From QHCF01 sp003244275 (GTDB lineage: Bacteria; Actinomycetota; Acidimicrobiia; Acidimicrobiales; QHCF01): a stretch of 25,041 nt of DNA. The translations under genes were made by a program, and so were the position numbers. A model generated the notes under the pieces. That model searched no databases and was not told the DNA's origin. It saw nothing but the letters and a program-made list of their open reading frames with translations. The stretch is taken from the NCBI GenBank assembly GCA_036806345.1, contig DAIROT010000033.1, positions 1-25,041 on the forward strand. Direction: 5' to 3'. Every line of letters starts with the position of its first letter. Position 1 is the stretch's first letter. Shown here in pieces: positions 14,781 through 22,527 of this stretch.

Positions 14781-16052
14781 TCAGCGGGGAGGTCCTGCCT
14801 TTGCTGCCGCGGCCACCTGGTCCAGGGGTAGCTCGGTCTTTGCTCCAGTCGCCCGGGCCTTCAGCTCGGCCACGCCTCGTTCCAGGCCCTTGGCCCCCAC
14901 CACCACCTGGGTGGGAAGGCCCAGGAGATCGGCGTCGGCGAACTTGACCCCGACCGAGGCATCCCGGTCGTCGAACAAGACGCTGGTCCCGGCCCCGGCC
15001 AGCTCGGCGTAGAGCCCCTCGGCGGCCTCCGCCACCGCCGGCGACCTCCCAGCGCCGAGCGCCAGGAGGTGTACCTGATAGGGGGCCACCGACTCCGGCC
15101 AGCACAGCCCGGCCTCGTCGTGGTGCTCCTCGGCTATGACCGCCACCATTCGCGACAGTCCCATCCCGTAGCACCCCATCCAGTAGGGCAGCTCCTGGCC
15201 ACCCTCGTCGTTGAAGGTAGCGCCCGGGAACTTGGCCGAGTAGGTGGTCCCCAGCTGGAAGGTGTGGCCGGCCTCCACTGCTCGCACCAGCTCCACCACC
15301 GCCCCGCACCGGGGACAGTCGCCCCCCTCAGCCAGCTGGGGAGCAGCCTCGATGCTGGCCGCCCAGCCGCAATCCGGAGACGAACACCTGGCGAAATGAT
15401 CCTCGCCGATCTCCGAGGCCACCATGAACTCGTGGCTCACGTCCCCACCGATAGGACCTGACGCCGCCTCCACTGGAGTCACGGCCAGGCCCAGCCGGGC
15501 GAAGATGCGGCGGTAGGCGTCATACATGTCCCGGTACGAGGCACCCATGGCCTCGGCCGAGACGTCGAAGGTATAGGCGTCCTTCATGATCAGCTCCCGG
15601 GTACGCAGCAGCCCGTAGCGGGGTCGGGCCTCGTCCCGGAACTTGGTCTGGACCTGGTACACCGCCAGGGGCAGGTCCCGCCACGAGTCGACCTCGGTCG
15701 CGATGGTGGCGGTGACCACCTCCTCGTGGGTCGGGGCCAGCACGAACTCCCCGCCCTTGGCGTGCACCCGAATCAAGACATCGTCCATGGTGATGGTGCG
15801 CCCGCTGCGCTCCCACAGATCCACCGGGTGTAGGGCGGCCAGCAGCAGCTCCTGCGCCCCGACGCCGTCCATCTCCTCTCGCACCACCTCGGTCACCCGG
15901 TGCAGGACCCGCAGGCCGAGCGGAAGGAAGGTATAGACCCCCGACGCCAATCGACGGATGTAGCCAGCCCTCACCAACAACCGGTGGCTGGCCACCTCGG
16001 CGTCGGCCGGAGCGTCTCGCAGCGTTCGTAACAACAGGCGGGACATGCGCAT
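14781..16052 (-). CDS. proS: Prolyl-tRNA synthetase, short form without the INS editing domain
   Basis: Class II synthetase that charges tRNA-Pro. Bacterial-type motifs are clear: SRLLLRTLRDAPADAEVASHRLLVRAGYIRRLASGVYTFLPLG at the start, APTHEEVVT, then YQVQTKFRDEARPRYGLLRTRELIMKDAYTFD (motif 2), and ELPYWMGCYGMGLSRMVAVIAEEHHDEAGLCWP (motif 3 and the start of the anticodon domain). At about 423 residues it is ~145 shorter than the usual bacterial enzyme. The ~180-residue INS (YbaK-like) editing domain normally placed before the HTFQLGTTYSAKF segment is replaced by ~40 residues with four cysteines (CSSPDC ... CPRC), like a zinc ribbon. ATG 16052 matches the usual family start; GTG 16070 is also in frame, and neither has a clear ribosome-binding site. 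Confidence 0.92.
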   Translation of the reverse strand: MRMSRLLLRTLRDAPADAEVASHRLLVRAGYIRRLASGVYTFLPLGLRVLHRVTEVVREEMDGVGAQELLLAALHPVDLWERSGRTITMDDVLIRVHAKGGEFVLAPTHEEVVTATIATEVDSWRDLPLAVYQVQTKFRDEARPRYGLLRTRELIMKDAYTFDVSAEAMGASYRDMYDAYRRIFARLGLAVTPVEAASGPIGGDVSHEFMVASEIGEDHFARCSSPDCGWAASIEAAPQLAEGGDCPRCGAVVELVRAVEAGHTFQLGTTYSAKFPGATFNDEGGQELPYWMGCYGMGLSRMVAVIAEEHHDEAGLCWPESVAPYQVHLLALGAGRSPAVAEAAEGLYAELAGAGTSVLFDDRDASVGVKFADADLLGLPTQVVVGAKGLERGVAELKARATGAKTELPLDQVAAAAKAGPPR

Positions 16053-16094
16053 GGCCGAAGGGTAGGCCACCAGCGTTAGCGCAGCCGCATCTTT

Positions 16095-16138
16095 GCGAAA
16101 GTGGCCGAGGCGCGCCGGCGGCCCTTGGCCACTTTCGC
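16095..16138 (-). terminator. Long stem-loop between ispG and proS
   Basis: GCGAAAGTGGCC (16095-16106) and GGCCACTTTCGC (16127-16138) form a perfect 12-base stem round a 20-base GC-rich loop, beginning six bases after the ispG stop. There is no U-run, so it may be a Rho-independent-like stop, an mRNA-stability stem or a protein-binding site in the leader of proS. Confidence 0.5.
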
Positions 16139-16143
16139 CGGGC

Positions 16144-17376
16144 CTACTCCTCCTCGAGCTTCTTGCGAATCAGCTGGATCCGCTCCTCGGAAGAGTTGAC
16201 GTCTTCGCCTTGGACCTCCAGCAGAGCCCGGCGGTCGTCCTCGGCGGCGGCCTCGGCCCCGGCGTCAGCCGCCGCCAGGCGGGCCTCGACCCCCTCGGCC
16301 ACGATGTGGTCGGCCTCGGCCACCAGTGCCTCGACCATCTCGTCCTCGGGGACCACCCTCACGATCTTGCCCTTGATGAACAGATGGCCCCGGTGGCGCC
16401 CGGCGGCGATGCCGAGGTCAGCCTCCCTGGCCTCGCCCGGGCCGTTGACCACGCAGCCCATCACCGCCACCTGGATGGGCAGGTTGCGCTCCTCCAAGGC
16501 GGCCTGGGCAGCCTTGGCCACCCCAATGACATCGATCTCGGCTCTCCCACACGAGGGGCAGGCGATGAGATCCAGCCCCTTGCGCTCTCGCAGCCCGAGG
16601 GCCTCCAGCAACTGGCGCCCGGCCCTGGCCTCCTCCACCGGGTCAGCGGTGAGCGAGTAGCGGATGGTGTCGCCTATGCCCTCAGCCAACAGGGTGGCGA
16701 TGCCGGCGGTGGCCTTGATCAATCCCCCCGGCGGTGGCCCGGCCTCGGTGACCCCCAGGTGCAGCGGGTAGTCCACGGTGTCGGCCAAAAGGCGATAGGC
16801 CTCGATCATCAGGGCCACGTTGGACGCCTTGACCGAGACCTTGACGTCGTCGAAGCCGACCTCGGCGAAGTAGGCCAGCTCCATCTGGGCCGACTCCACC
16901 AGCGCCTCAGGGGTGGCGCCCCCGTGCTTCTTGTACAGGTCGGGGTGCAGGGAGCCGGCATTGACCCCGATTCGGATGGGCACGCCCCGGTCCTTGGCCT
17001 CGGCCGCGATGTTCTTGATCTCGGCCGGCTTGCGCAGGTTGCCCGGATTGAGGCGCAGGCAGGACACCCCAGCGTCCAGGGCGGCCAGGGCCATCTCGTG
17101 GTGGAAGTGGACATCCGCCACGATGGGCACCGGTGATCGGGGCACAATCCGGGCCAGGCCCTCGGCCGCCGCCGCCTCGTTGCAGGTGCAGCGCACGATG
17201 TCGGCCCCTGCTCCGGCCAGCGCATAGATCTGGGCCAGGGTCCCCTCCACGTCGGCCGTCTTGGTGACCGTCATGGACTGGACCGACACCGGAGCCCCGC
17301 CGCCTACCGCCACCTTGCCCACCATTATCTGGCGGGTGGGGCGGCGAGACGCAAGGCTGACGGCTGGGCGGCTCAT
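16144..17376 (-). CDS. ispG: 4-hydroxy-3-methylbut-2-enyl diphosphate synthase
   Basis: Iron-sulfur enzyme of the MEP pathway that converts methylerythritol cyclodiphosphate to HMBPP. The 410-residue product begins with RRPTRQIMVGKVAVGGGAPVSVQSMT and continues as a TIM barrel (RCTCNEAAAAEGL, PIVADVHFH, LRLNPGN, RIGVNAGSL, HLGVTEAGP). The C-terminal 4Fe-4S ligands are CPSC (near residue 273) and GCVVNGPGEA (near 307, Cys and Glu). Beyond the usual end is a ~40-residue Ala/Glu-rich, charged tail. ATG 17376 is nine bases after the stop of the site-2 protease gene. With dxr two genes upstream it forms an isoprenoid cluster typical of actinobacteria. Confidence 0.95.
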   Translation of the reverse strand: MSRPAVSLASRRPTRQIMVGKVAVGGGAPVSVQSMTVTKTADVEGTLAQIYALAGAGADIVRCTCNEAAAAEGLARIVPRSPVPIVADVHFHHEMALAALDAGVSCLRLNPGNLRKPAEIKNIAAEAKDRGVPIRIGVNAGSLHPDLYKKHGGATPEALVESAQMELAYFAEVGFDDVKVSVKASNVALMIEAYRLLADTVDYPLHLGVTEAGPPPGGLIKATAGIATLLAEGIGDTIRYSLTADPVEEARAGRQLLEALGLRERKGLDLIACPSCGRAEIDVIGVAKAAQAALEERNLPIQVAVMGCVVNGPGEAREADLGIAAGRHRGHLFIKGKIVRVVPEDEMVEALVAEADHIVAEGVEARLAAADAGAEAAAEDDRRALLEVQGEDVNSSEERIQLIRKKLEEE

Positions 17377-17385
17377 GATCCGATC

Positions 17386-18714
17386 CTACTTGAAGGGGTT
17401 CGGGATCGGTCTGACCAGGTCCAGGTAAAGCGTGCTCACGCCCAGCAAGACGATGGCAGCCAGGACGAAGTAGGTAGGGATGGCCAGCTTGGCCGCATTG
17501 GCTCGGTACGGCCGACCGGCCCGAGAGCGGATGCGCTCATAGATGGCGATGGCCACGTGCCCGCCGTCCAGCGGCACCAGGGGCACCAGGTTGAAGATGC
17601 CAATGAAGACGTTGAACACCACCAGGATCCCTAGGAAGTCACCCACCCCGGCGTGGGCCGCCTGCGATGCCACCCGGGTGATGCCAACGATCGACACCGG
17701 TCGGTTCTCCTGGGCCTGGATGGAGCTGGCCGAACCACTGGGAGTGGTCCCCGATGCCGCCGAGACCACCTGGTGGCCGAGCGAGGACAGCCCGTGGGTC
17801 GAGAAGACCGTGCCGAGGCCCTGGAAGGTGGCAATGACCGTGCCACCGAAGCCACTGGCGGCCCGCCCCACCGAGGCAATGGGCCCGACCGTCTCAGTCG
17901 GTGACGTGAGGTCGACCCCGAGCAGCCCCACCGGGGCGCTACCGGTGTCCACCGCCTGGCCGCCCACCTTCACCGACCGGCCGTCGACCGGCGTGACGCT
18001 CAGGTGGACCGGCTGGCCGTGGCGGTCGACCACCACCGCCAGGCGGTCGCCGGCGTGGGACTTGATCGTCTTAACCAGACTGTCGGGGCTGGTGACTCGA
18101 TGGCCATTCACCGAGACGAATACGTCACCTGGCTTGAGGCCCGCGGCCCGAGCTGGGCTGGGGGCGCCGTGCAACTGGCTCAGGCTCCCTACCGAGACCT
18201 TGGAAGGGTTGGGGATCCCAGCCAGGGCGAAGACCGACCACAACAGGACCAGGGCCAGGATGAAATGGACCATCGAGCCGGCCACCACCACCGACAGCCG
18301 GCGCCAGAACGTCCCCTGGCGATAGGTCCGGGGCTCATCGGCCGGATCCACCTCCTCCAGGTTGGTCATGCCGATGATCTTCACGTAGCCGCCCGCCGGT
18401 ATGGCCTTGACCCCGTACTCAGTCTCTCCCCGCCGGAACGACCAAACCCGCGGGCCGAAGCCGACGAAGTACTCGGTGACCTTCATCCCGGCCCACTTGG
18501 CCATGACGAAGTGACCTCCCTCGTGCAACATGATGATGACCACGATGGCCAGTACCACCACCAGGGTGGCCACGGCATGGGTGACCACGGCAGCGACGAC
18601 GCCAGCCGCCACCACCAGGATCATGCGGGCCAGAGCACCCCGAGGATTGACAGGGCCTGCTCGGGGCGGGACCGGAGGGATGCCACGGTCCCTGACGGCC
18701 TGAGACTCGATCAC
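17386..18714 (-). CDS. rseP: RseP/Rip1-type site-2 intramembrane zinc protease (M50)
   Basis: Membrane metalloprotease that cuts transmembrane anti-sigma factors or signal peptides. A first membrane segment of ~25 residues contains LAIVVIIMLHEGGHFVMAKWAGMKV, with HEGGH as the HExxH zinc motif. FVGFGPRVWSFRRGETEYGVKAIPAGGYVKIIGM follows, then a second membrane helix, a PDZ domain (PARAAGLKPGDVFVSVNGHRV), and a third helix whose C-side carries NLVPLVPLDGGH with the Asp zinc ligand. A final helix ends the protein. GTG 18714 overlaps the dxr stop as GTGA and gives 442 residues; ATG 18624, just before the first helix, would give 412 and is a real alternative. The symbol follows the E. coli name; the substrate here is unknown. 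Confidence 0.9.
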   Translation of the reverse strand: MIESQAVRDRGIPPVPPRAGPVNPRGALARMILVVAAGVVAAVVTHAVATLVVVLAIVVIIMLHEGGHFVMAKWAGMKVTEYFVGFGPRVWSFRRGETEYGVKAIPAGGYVKIIGMTNLEEVDPADEPRTYRQGTFWRRLSVVVAGSMVHFILALVLLWSVFALAGIPNPSKVSVGSLSQLHGAPSPARAAGLKPGDVFVSVNGHRVTSPDSLVKTIKSHAGDRLAVVVDRHGQPVHLSVTPVDGRSVKVGGQAVDTGSAPVGLLGVDLTSPTETVGPIASVGRAASGFGGTVIATFQGLGTVFSTHGLSSLGHQVVSAASGTTPSGSASSIQAQENRPVSIVGITRVASQAAHAGVGDFLGILVVFNVFIGIFNLVPLVPLDGGHVAIAIYERIRSRAGRPYRANAAKLAIPTYFVLAAIVLLGVSTLYLDLVRPIPNPFK

Positions 18715-19823
18715 GCCGCTCTGACCCTGTTGTCCACGACCTGGCCGGCCACCCGCCGGGCCTGGCGATCGGCGTCCAGCACCATCTCCAGATCGGTTAC
18801 CGGCCCGTCGGTGACATGGGATTCGAGGGTCTCTGACACCACGTCGGCTATCCCCAGCCAGTCCAGCCGGCCGTCCAGGAAGGCGTCCACCGCCACCTCG
18901 TTGGCCGCATTGAGCCAGGCCGGGGCGGTGCCACCGGTTCGTCCGGCCTGATAGGCGAGGCCGAGGCAGGCGAAGGCGACAGGATCGGGAGCCTCGAACT
19001 CCAGCCGGGACAACTTGGACCAGTCGATGACGCCGATGGGCCGATCCAGGCGTTCGGGATAGGCCAGCGCATACCCGATGGGCAGGCGCATGTCGGGCAT
19101 GGACAGCTGGGCCAGGGTCGACCCATCGCAGAACTCGACCATGGAGTGGACCACCGACTGCGGATGGACCACCACCTCGATCTGGTCGTAGGAGATCCCG
19201 AACAGCTCGTGGGCCTCGATCACCTCCAGGCCCTTGTTCATCAGAGTTGACGAGTCGATGGTGATCTTGGGTCCCATCGACCAGGTGGGATGGGCCAGAG
19301 CGTGAGCCACCGTGACCGAGGCCAGATCGGCCCGGCTCCNNNNNNNNNNGGCCCGCAGGCACTGGTGGACCGCACAGTGCTCGGAGTCGACGGGCACGAT
19401 CTCGGCGCCCGGAGTCGACCGGGCCACCTGGACCACCGGCGCGCCGGCGATGAGAGACTCCTTGTTGGCCAGGGCCAGGCGGCGACCGGCAGACAGGGCG
19501 GCCAGGGTCACGGGCAGGCCGGCGAAGCCCACGACCCCATTGACGACGGTGTCGGCCGTCTCGGCGATGGCCGCCATGGCCTCCGGTCCGGCCAGCACCT
19601 CGATCCCGGGCGGCAGCGCCTCGGCCAGCTGGCCGGCCAGGCTGGAGTCGGCAATGGCCACCTGCTGGGGACGCAGCTCGACTGCCTGGGCGGCCAGTTC
19701 CTTGACCGAGCGATGGGCGCCGATGGCCACGACCCGGTAACGGTCAGGGGCAGCCCTGATGACGTCGACGGCCTGGGTGCCGATGGAACCGGTAGAGCCG
19801 ACCAGGCTCAGAGTTGTCGGCAC
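18711..19823 (-). CDS. dxr: 1-deoxy-D-xylulose 5-phosphate reductoisomerase (interrupted by an assembly gap)
   Basis: First committed MEP-pathway enzyme: rearranges and reduces DXP to MEP with NADPH and a divalent metal. TTLSLVGSTGSIGTQAVDV is the NADPH-binding start. VVNGVVGFAGLPVTLAAL, LALANKESLIAG and IVPVDSEHCAVHQCL (metal-binding Asp and Glu) follow. After the gap come LAHPTWSMGPKITIDSSTLMNKGLEVIEAHELFG, VVHPQSVVHSMVEF and LNAANEVAVDAFL. The drawn product is 370 residues, including four unknown ones. The ten Ns fall exactly where homologues carry the TASGGPFR loop, so that motif is unseen rather than lost. GTG 19823 is five bases after the cdsA stop; the open frame above it is a shadow of cdsA. 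Confidence 0.93.
   Translation of the reverse strand: MPTTLSLVGSTGSIGTQAVDVIRAAPDRYRVVAIGAHRSVKELAAQAVELRPQQVAIADSSLAGQLAEALPPGIEVLAGPEAMAAIAETADTVVNGVVGFAGLPVTLAALSAGRRLALANKESLIAGAPVVQVARSTPGAEIVPVDSEHCAVHQCLRAXXXXSRADLASVTVAHALAHPTWSMGPKITIDSSTLMNKGLEVIEAHELFGISYDQIEVVVHPQSVVHSMVEFCDGSTLAQLSMPDMRLPIGYALAYPERLDRPIGVIDWSKLSRLEFEAPDPVAFACLGLAYQAGRTGGTAPAWLNAANEVAVDAFLDGRLDWLGIADVVSETLESHVTDGPVTDLEMVLDADRQARRVAGQVVDNRVRAA
19340..19349. other. Assembly gap (10 Ns) within dxr
   Basis: Ten undetermined bases. Comparison with the conserved spacing of DXR proteins suggests about 60 bases are really missing. Confidence 0.95.
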
Positions 19824-19828
19824 CAGGA

Positions 19829-21589
19829 TCAGCCGATCTTCAGCAGGCGAACGAGGTAATAGGTGGCCGGCAGGACGAACAGGAGGGCATCGATCCGATC
19901 CAGCATGCCTCCGTGGCCAGGAAGCAGTGAACCCATGTCCTTGATGCCAAGGTCCCGCTTGATCATGGACTCGCAGAGGTCGCCCAGAGGAGCGACCACC
20001 GCCACCACCAGGCCCAGAGCGGCGGCCCGCGAGAAGTCCCATGGGTGGACCTGGCTGGTCACGATCACTGAGACCAGGATGGCGCAGGCCATCCCGCCAA
20101 TGAGTCCCTCCCATGTCTTGTTGGGGCTGATGGCCGGAACGAGGGGATGCCTGCCGAACCGGCCACCGATCAGCCAAGCCCCAATGTCGTGGCCCATCAC
20201 GGCCAGGAGTGCACCCAAAAGGAAGGCCACACCATGGCGGTTGGGAAAGATCCGTGGATTGAGGAGCAGGGCGGCGAACGAGCCCAGGAAACCCACCCAC
20301 AAGAACCCCAGCCAGGTGATGGCCGCGTTGACGGTGGGACGGGCGCGAACCACCCCGGCCAGGTACCACAGCAGGGTGAAGCCCACCATGAGGGCAAAGA
20401 CGAGGGGAACAGCCGTCTCACCCTTGAGGTAGGCGGCGATCATGAGGCCGGCGGTAGCCGTGAGACCGAGGAGGGTAGCCGGCCGGTGGCCGGCCTGGTG
20501 CAGGACGGCGAATCCCTCGGCGGCGGCCAACACCACCACCACCAGGGCCAGCACGAAGCTGGGCAGCGGACCGACCTTGAACAGGGCGAGGGTCAAGATG
20601 AGGATCCCCAGCCCGGTGGCCAACCGCACACCCATGTCCTGGCGGCGATCGCCCGGTGCCAGCAGGCTAGAGGCGGCAGGCGCCTGACGACCACTGCGGA
20701 TGCGCCGGGGGCGTGGCGGCTGGCCTCCCTCTGGAGACTCGACTGGCGCCTCGTCGAGCTGGCTGGGCCCCGCTGGGGTGTTTCCAAGGGCTGGCCCTGG
20801 CATGGGGCTCCCGACCTGGCTGGGAAGGCCGGGTGGCCACCTCCTGGCTGGTCCGGGGTTGTCCTCTTCGTCGAACAACATGGTCGGGTCGGCGCCCGGG
20901 TGGTCGCCAGGTTGTTCGGAGACGCCCAGCTCCGTCGGATCGTCAGCCGGCGTCGCCGGTTCGTTGCCCTCCGGCTCCCAACTGGCGGGGCGACCCCGCC
21001 GGCGGGACCCACGACCAACCAGTCCAGACCAGGCCCGGAGGTCGTCGGCCTCGCCGGTCGGCTCATCGGTGAGGATGCTGGGGGCTTCTCCGGTGGGCGG
21101 ATCGGTCCACTGGAGCATCTCGGGTGGCTGGCCCTCGCCAAACGACCGGGAAGCCGGCCATCCGGTAGTACCGCTGCCCTGGGCGACGGGTGTGATGTCG
21201 TCCTGTGACCGACGATAAGCCGGGTCGGACGTGACTGGGGGCGTGGCCCGACCGGGTGCCCGGCCTGGGTCAGCCGGACCAGCCAGCGCCGTCCAGTCAT
21301 CGAGGTCCCCTCGCGAAGCGGCTCGCACGTCTTCTACCGGGTTGGCCGGGGCCGTCCAGTCGCCTCCCGGTCCGGCCAGGTTGTCGCCCGGACCGGCGAC
21401 ATTGCCTTGCGGACCGGGCAGTCCGCCTTGCGGACCGGCCAGATTGCCTTGCGGACCGGCCACATAGTCCGCGGGGGTCGGTGCGGGGTCCCCCGCTGGT
21501 GGCACCGGGTCGGCCGAGCGGCCCGCAGGGTCTCTGGGGCGAATCACCGGGATTACTGGGCTCGTCGAAGACGCCCCGGGTCGGAACAC
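19829..21589 (-). CDS. cdsA: Phosphatidate cytidylyltransferase, main reading frame
   Basis: Membrane enzyme making CDP-diacylglycerol from phosphatidate and CTP, feeding phospholipid synthesis. The C-terminal ~275 residues are the CdsA domain: several membrane helices from LATGLGILILTLALFKV onward, FLLGALLAVMGHDIGAWLIGGRFGRHPLVPAISPNKTWEG, and the signature KRDLGIKDMGSLLPGHGGMLDRIDALLF. In front lie ~310 residues of Pro/Gly/acidic low-complexity sequence with a 21-base repeat. The first usable start in this frame is GTG 21589, but it has no good ribosome-binding site. The preceding short frame (21921 leftward) has one and looks like the true N-terminus, so a -1 shift near 21595 probably joins the two. 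Confidence 0.92.
   Translation of the reverse strand: MFRPGASSTSPVIPVIRPRDPAGRSADPVPPAGDPAPTPADYVAGPQGNLAGPQGGLPGPQGNVAGPGDNLAGPGGDWTAPANPVEDVRAASRGDLDDWTALAGPADPGRAPGRATPPVTSDPAYRRSQDDITPVAQGSGTTGWPASRSFGEGQPPEMLQWTDPPTGEAPSILTDEPTGEADDLRAWSGLVGRGSRRRGRPASWEPEGNEPATPADDPTELGVSEQPGDHPGADPTMLFDEEDNPGPARRWPPGLPSQVGSPMPGPALGNTPAGPSQLDEAPVESPEGGQPPRPRRIRSGRQAPAASSLLAPGDRRQDMGVRLATGLGILILTLALFKVGPLPSFVLALVVVVLAAAEGFAVLHQAGHRPATLLGLTATAGLMIAAYLKGETAVPLVFALMVGFTLLWYLAGVVRARPTVNAAITWLGFLWVGFLGSFAALLLNPRIFPNRHGVAFLLGALLAVMGHDIGAWLIGGRFGRHPLVPAISPNKTWEGLIGGMACAILVSVIVTSQVHPWDFSRAAALGLVVAVVAPLGDLCESMIKRDLGIKDMGSLLPGHGGMLDRIDALLFVLPATYYLVRLLKIG
21358..21465. repeat. 21-base imperfect tandem repeat in the cdsA extension
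   Basis: About five seven-residue units (VAGPQGN, LAGPQGG, LPGPQGN, VAGPGDN, LAGPGGD) are encoded by an imperfect 21-base repeat with the core TTGCGGACCGGCC. It keeps the frame. Confidence 0.75.
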
Positions 21590-21921
21590 GTCATCCCCTG
21601 GTAGACGCGTGTGATGCCTTGGAGGCGCCGCCCGCGTTCGGGCGCGGGGTCACTGGCCAGAGGAGGATGGGGCACGGCGGCTGGGTCCACGGAATCCGGG
21701 AGTGGGAAGCGATGGGGTGCCCGAGGGCCGGCCGGAGGGGCCGGCACGTCACCGTAGCGAGGTTCGTTCTCAGGCCGGCGGCCGGCTACCTGGCCGGCCT
21801 CCACCGCCGCGGCCGCCTCCTCGGCACCAATGATGCGCACGCCTTCACCTCTCGGACGGGGGGTTCCCCTCCCGCTGCCTGCCTGCTGGTCATTCTCCTG
21901 GCCTTGAATGTCGTCGTCCAC
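21553..21921 (-). CDS. Probable N-terminal part of CdsA, out of frame with the rest
   Basis: GTG 21921 has GGAGG five bases upstream and lies 30 bases after the frr stop, so translation very probably starts here. The product opens with an acidic MDDDIQGQEN and contains EGVRIIGAEEAAAAVEAGQVAGRR, then a Pro-rich stretch (RFPLPDSVDP). As far as I can recall, such a segment precedes CdsA in related actinobacteria, but I could not check this. The frame ends at 21553 after overlapping the cdsA frame. Reading one base back at the GGGG run (21598-21595) joins it as VYQGDDVFRPG to the main cdsA frame, giving ~697 residues. It could be a separate small protein, but the continuous low-complexity character argues for one broken or frameshifted gene. 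Confidence 0.65.
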   Translation of the reverse strand: MDDDIQGQENDQQAGSGRGTPRPRGEGVRIIGAEEAAAAVEAGQVAGRRPENEPRYGDVPAPPAGPRAPHRFPLPDSVDPAAVPHPPLASDPAPERGRRLQGITRVYQGMTCSDPGRLRRAQ

Positions 21922-21951
21922 TGGTCCCTCCCCGGGCTTCTCGCCTGTGGG

Positions 21952-22527
21952 TCAGATGTCGAGTAGCTCCTGCTCCTTGTGCGTCAGGAGCTTGTCGATC
22001 TCGTTCACATGATCGTGAGTGAGCTTCTCGAGGTCCTTCTCGCCTCTCTCCAGCTCGTCGGATGAGATGTCACCATCTCGGTCCCAGCCCTCGAGGTCGT
22101 GGCGACCGGCTCGGCGTAGGTTGCGTACCGCCACCCGGGCCTCCTCGGCCTTGTGTCTCACCACCTTCACCAGCTCCCGGCGCCGCTCCTCGGTGAGGGC
22201 CGGAAAGACCAGACGGATGACCTGACCGTCGTTGGAGGGGTTGATCCCCAGGTCTGACTGGAGAATGGCCTTCTCGATGGCCTTGATGAGGCCCTTGTCA
22301 TACGGGGTGATGACCAGCAGACGGCCCTCGGGTACAGTCACGCCCGCCAGTTGCTGGAGGGGAGCCTCGCCCCCGTAGCAATCGATCCTCAGCTTCTCGA
22401 CCAGGACCGGCGCCGGACGCCCGGTTCGGACCCCGGCAAACTCAGAGCGGGCGTGCGAGACGGCCTTGACCATCTTCTCCCGGCACTCGGCCAGGGCCAC
22501 CTCTGCCAGGGAGTCATCGTCCATCAC
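21952..22527 (-). CDS. frr: Ribosome recycling factor
   Basis: Splits the post-termination ribosome with EF-G. The 191-residue product has the family pattern: KMVKAVSHARSEFAGVRTGRPAPVLVEKLRIDCYGG, then PLQQLAGVTVPEGRLLVITPYDKGLIKAIEKAI and SDLGINPSNDGQVIRLVFPALTEERRRELVKVV. The usual C-terminal helix ends LTHKEQELLDI. The start is either GTG 22527 (overlapping the pyrH stop as GTGA) or the next codon, ATG 22524 (TGATG). Either choice implies coupling to pyrH. Identity is secure. Confidence 0.96.
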   Translation of the reverse strand: MMDDDSLAEVALAECREKMVKAVSHARSEFAGVRTGRPAPVLVEKLRIDCYGGEAPLQQLAGVTVPEGRLLVITPYDKGLIKAIEKAILQSDLGINPSNDGQVIRLVFPALTEERRRELVKVVRHKAEEARVAVRNLRRAGRHDLEGWDRDGDISSDELERGEKDLEKLTHDHVNEIDKLLTHKEQELLDI

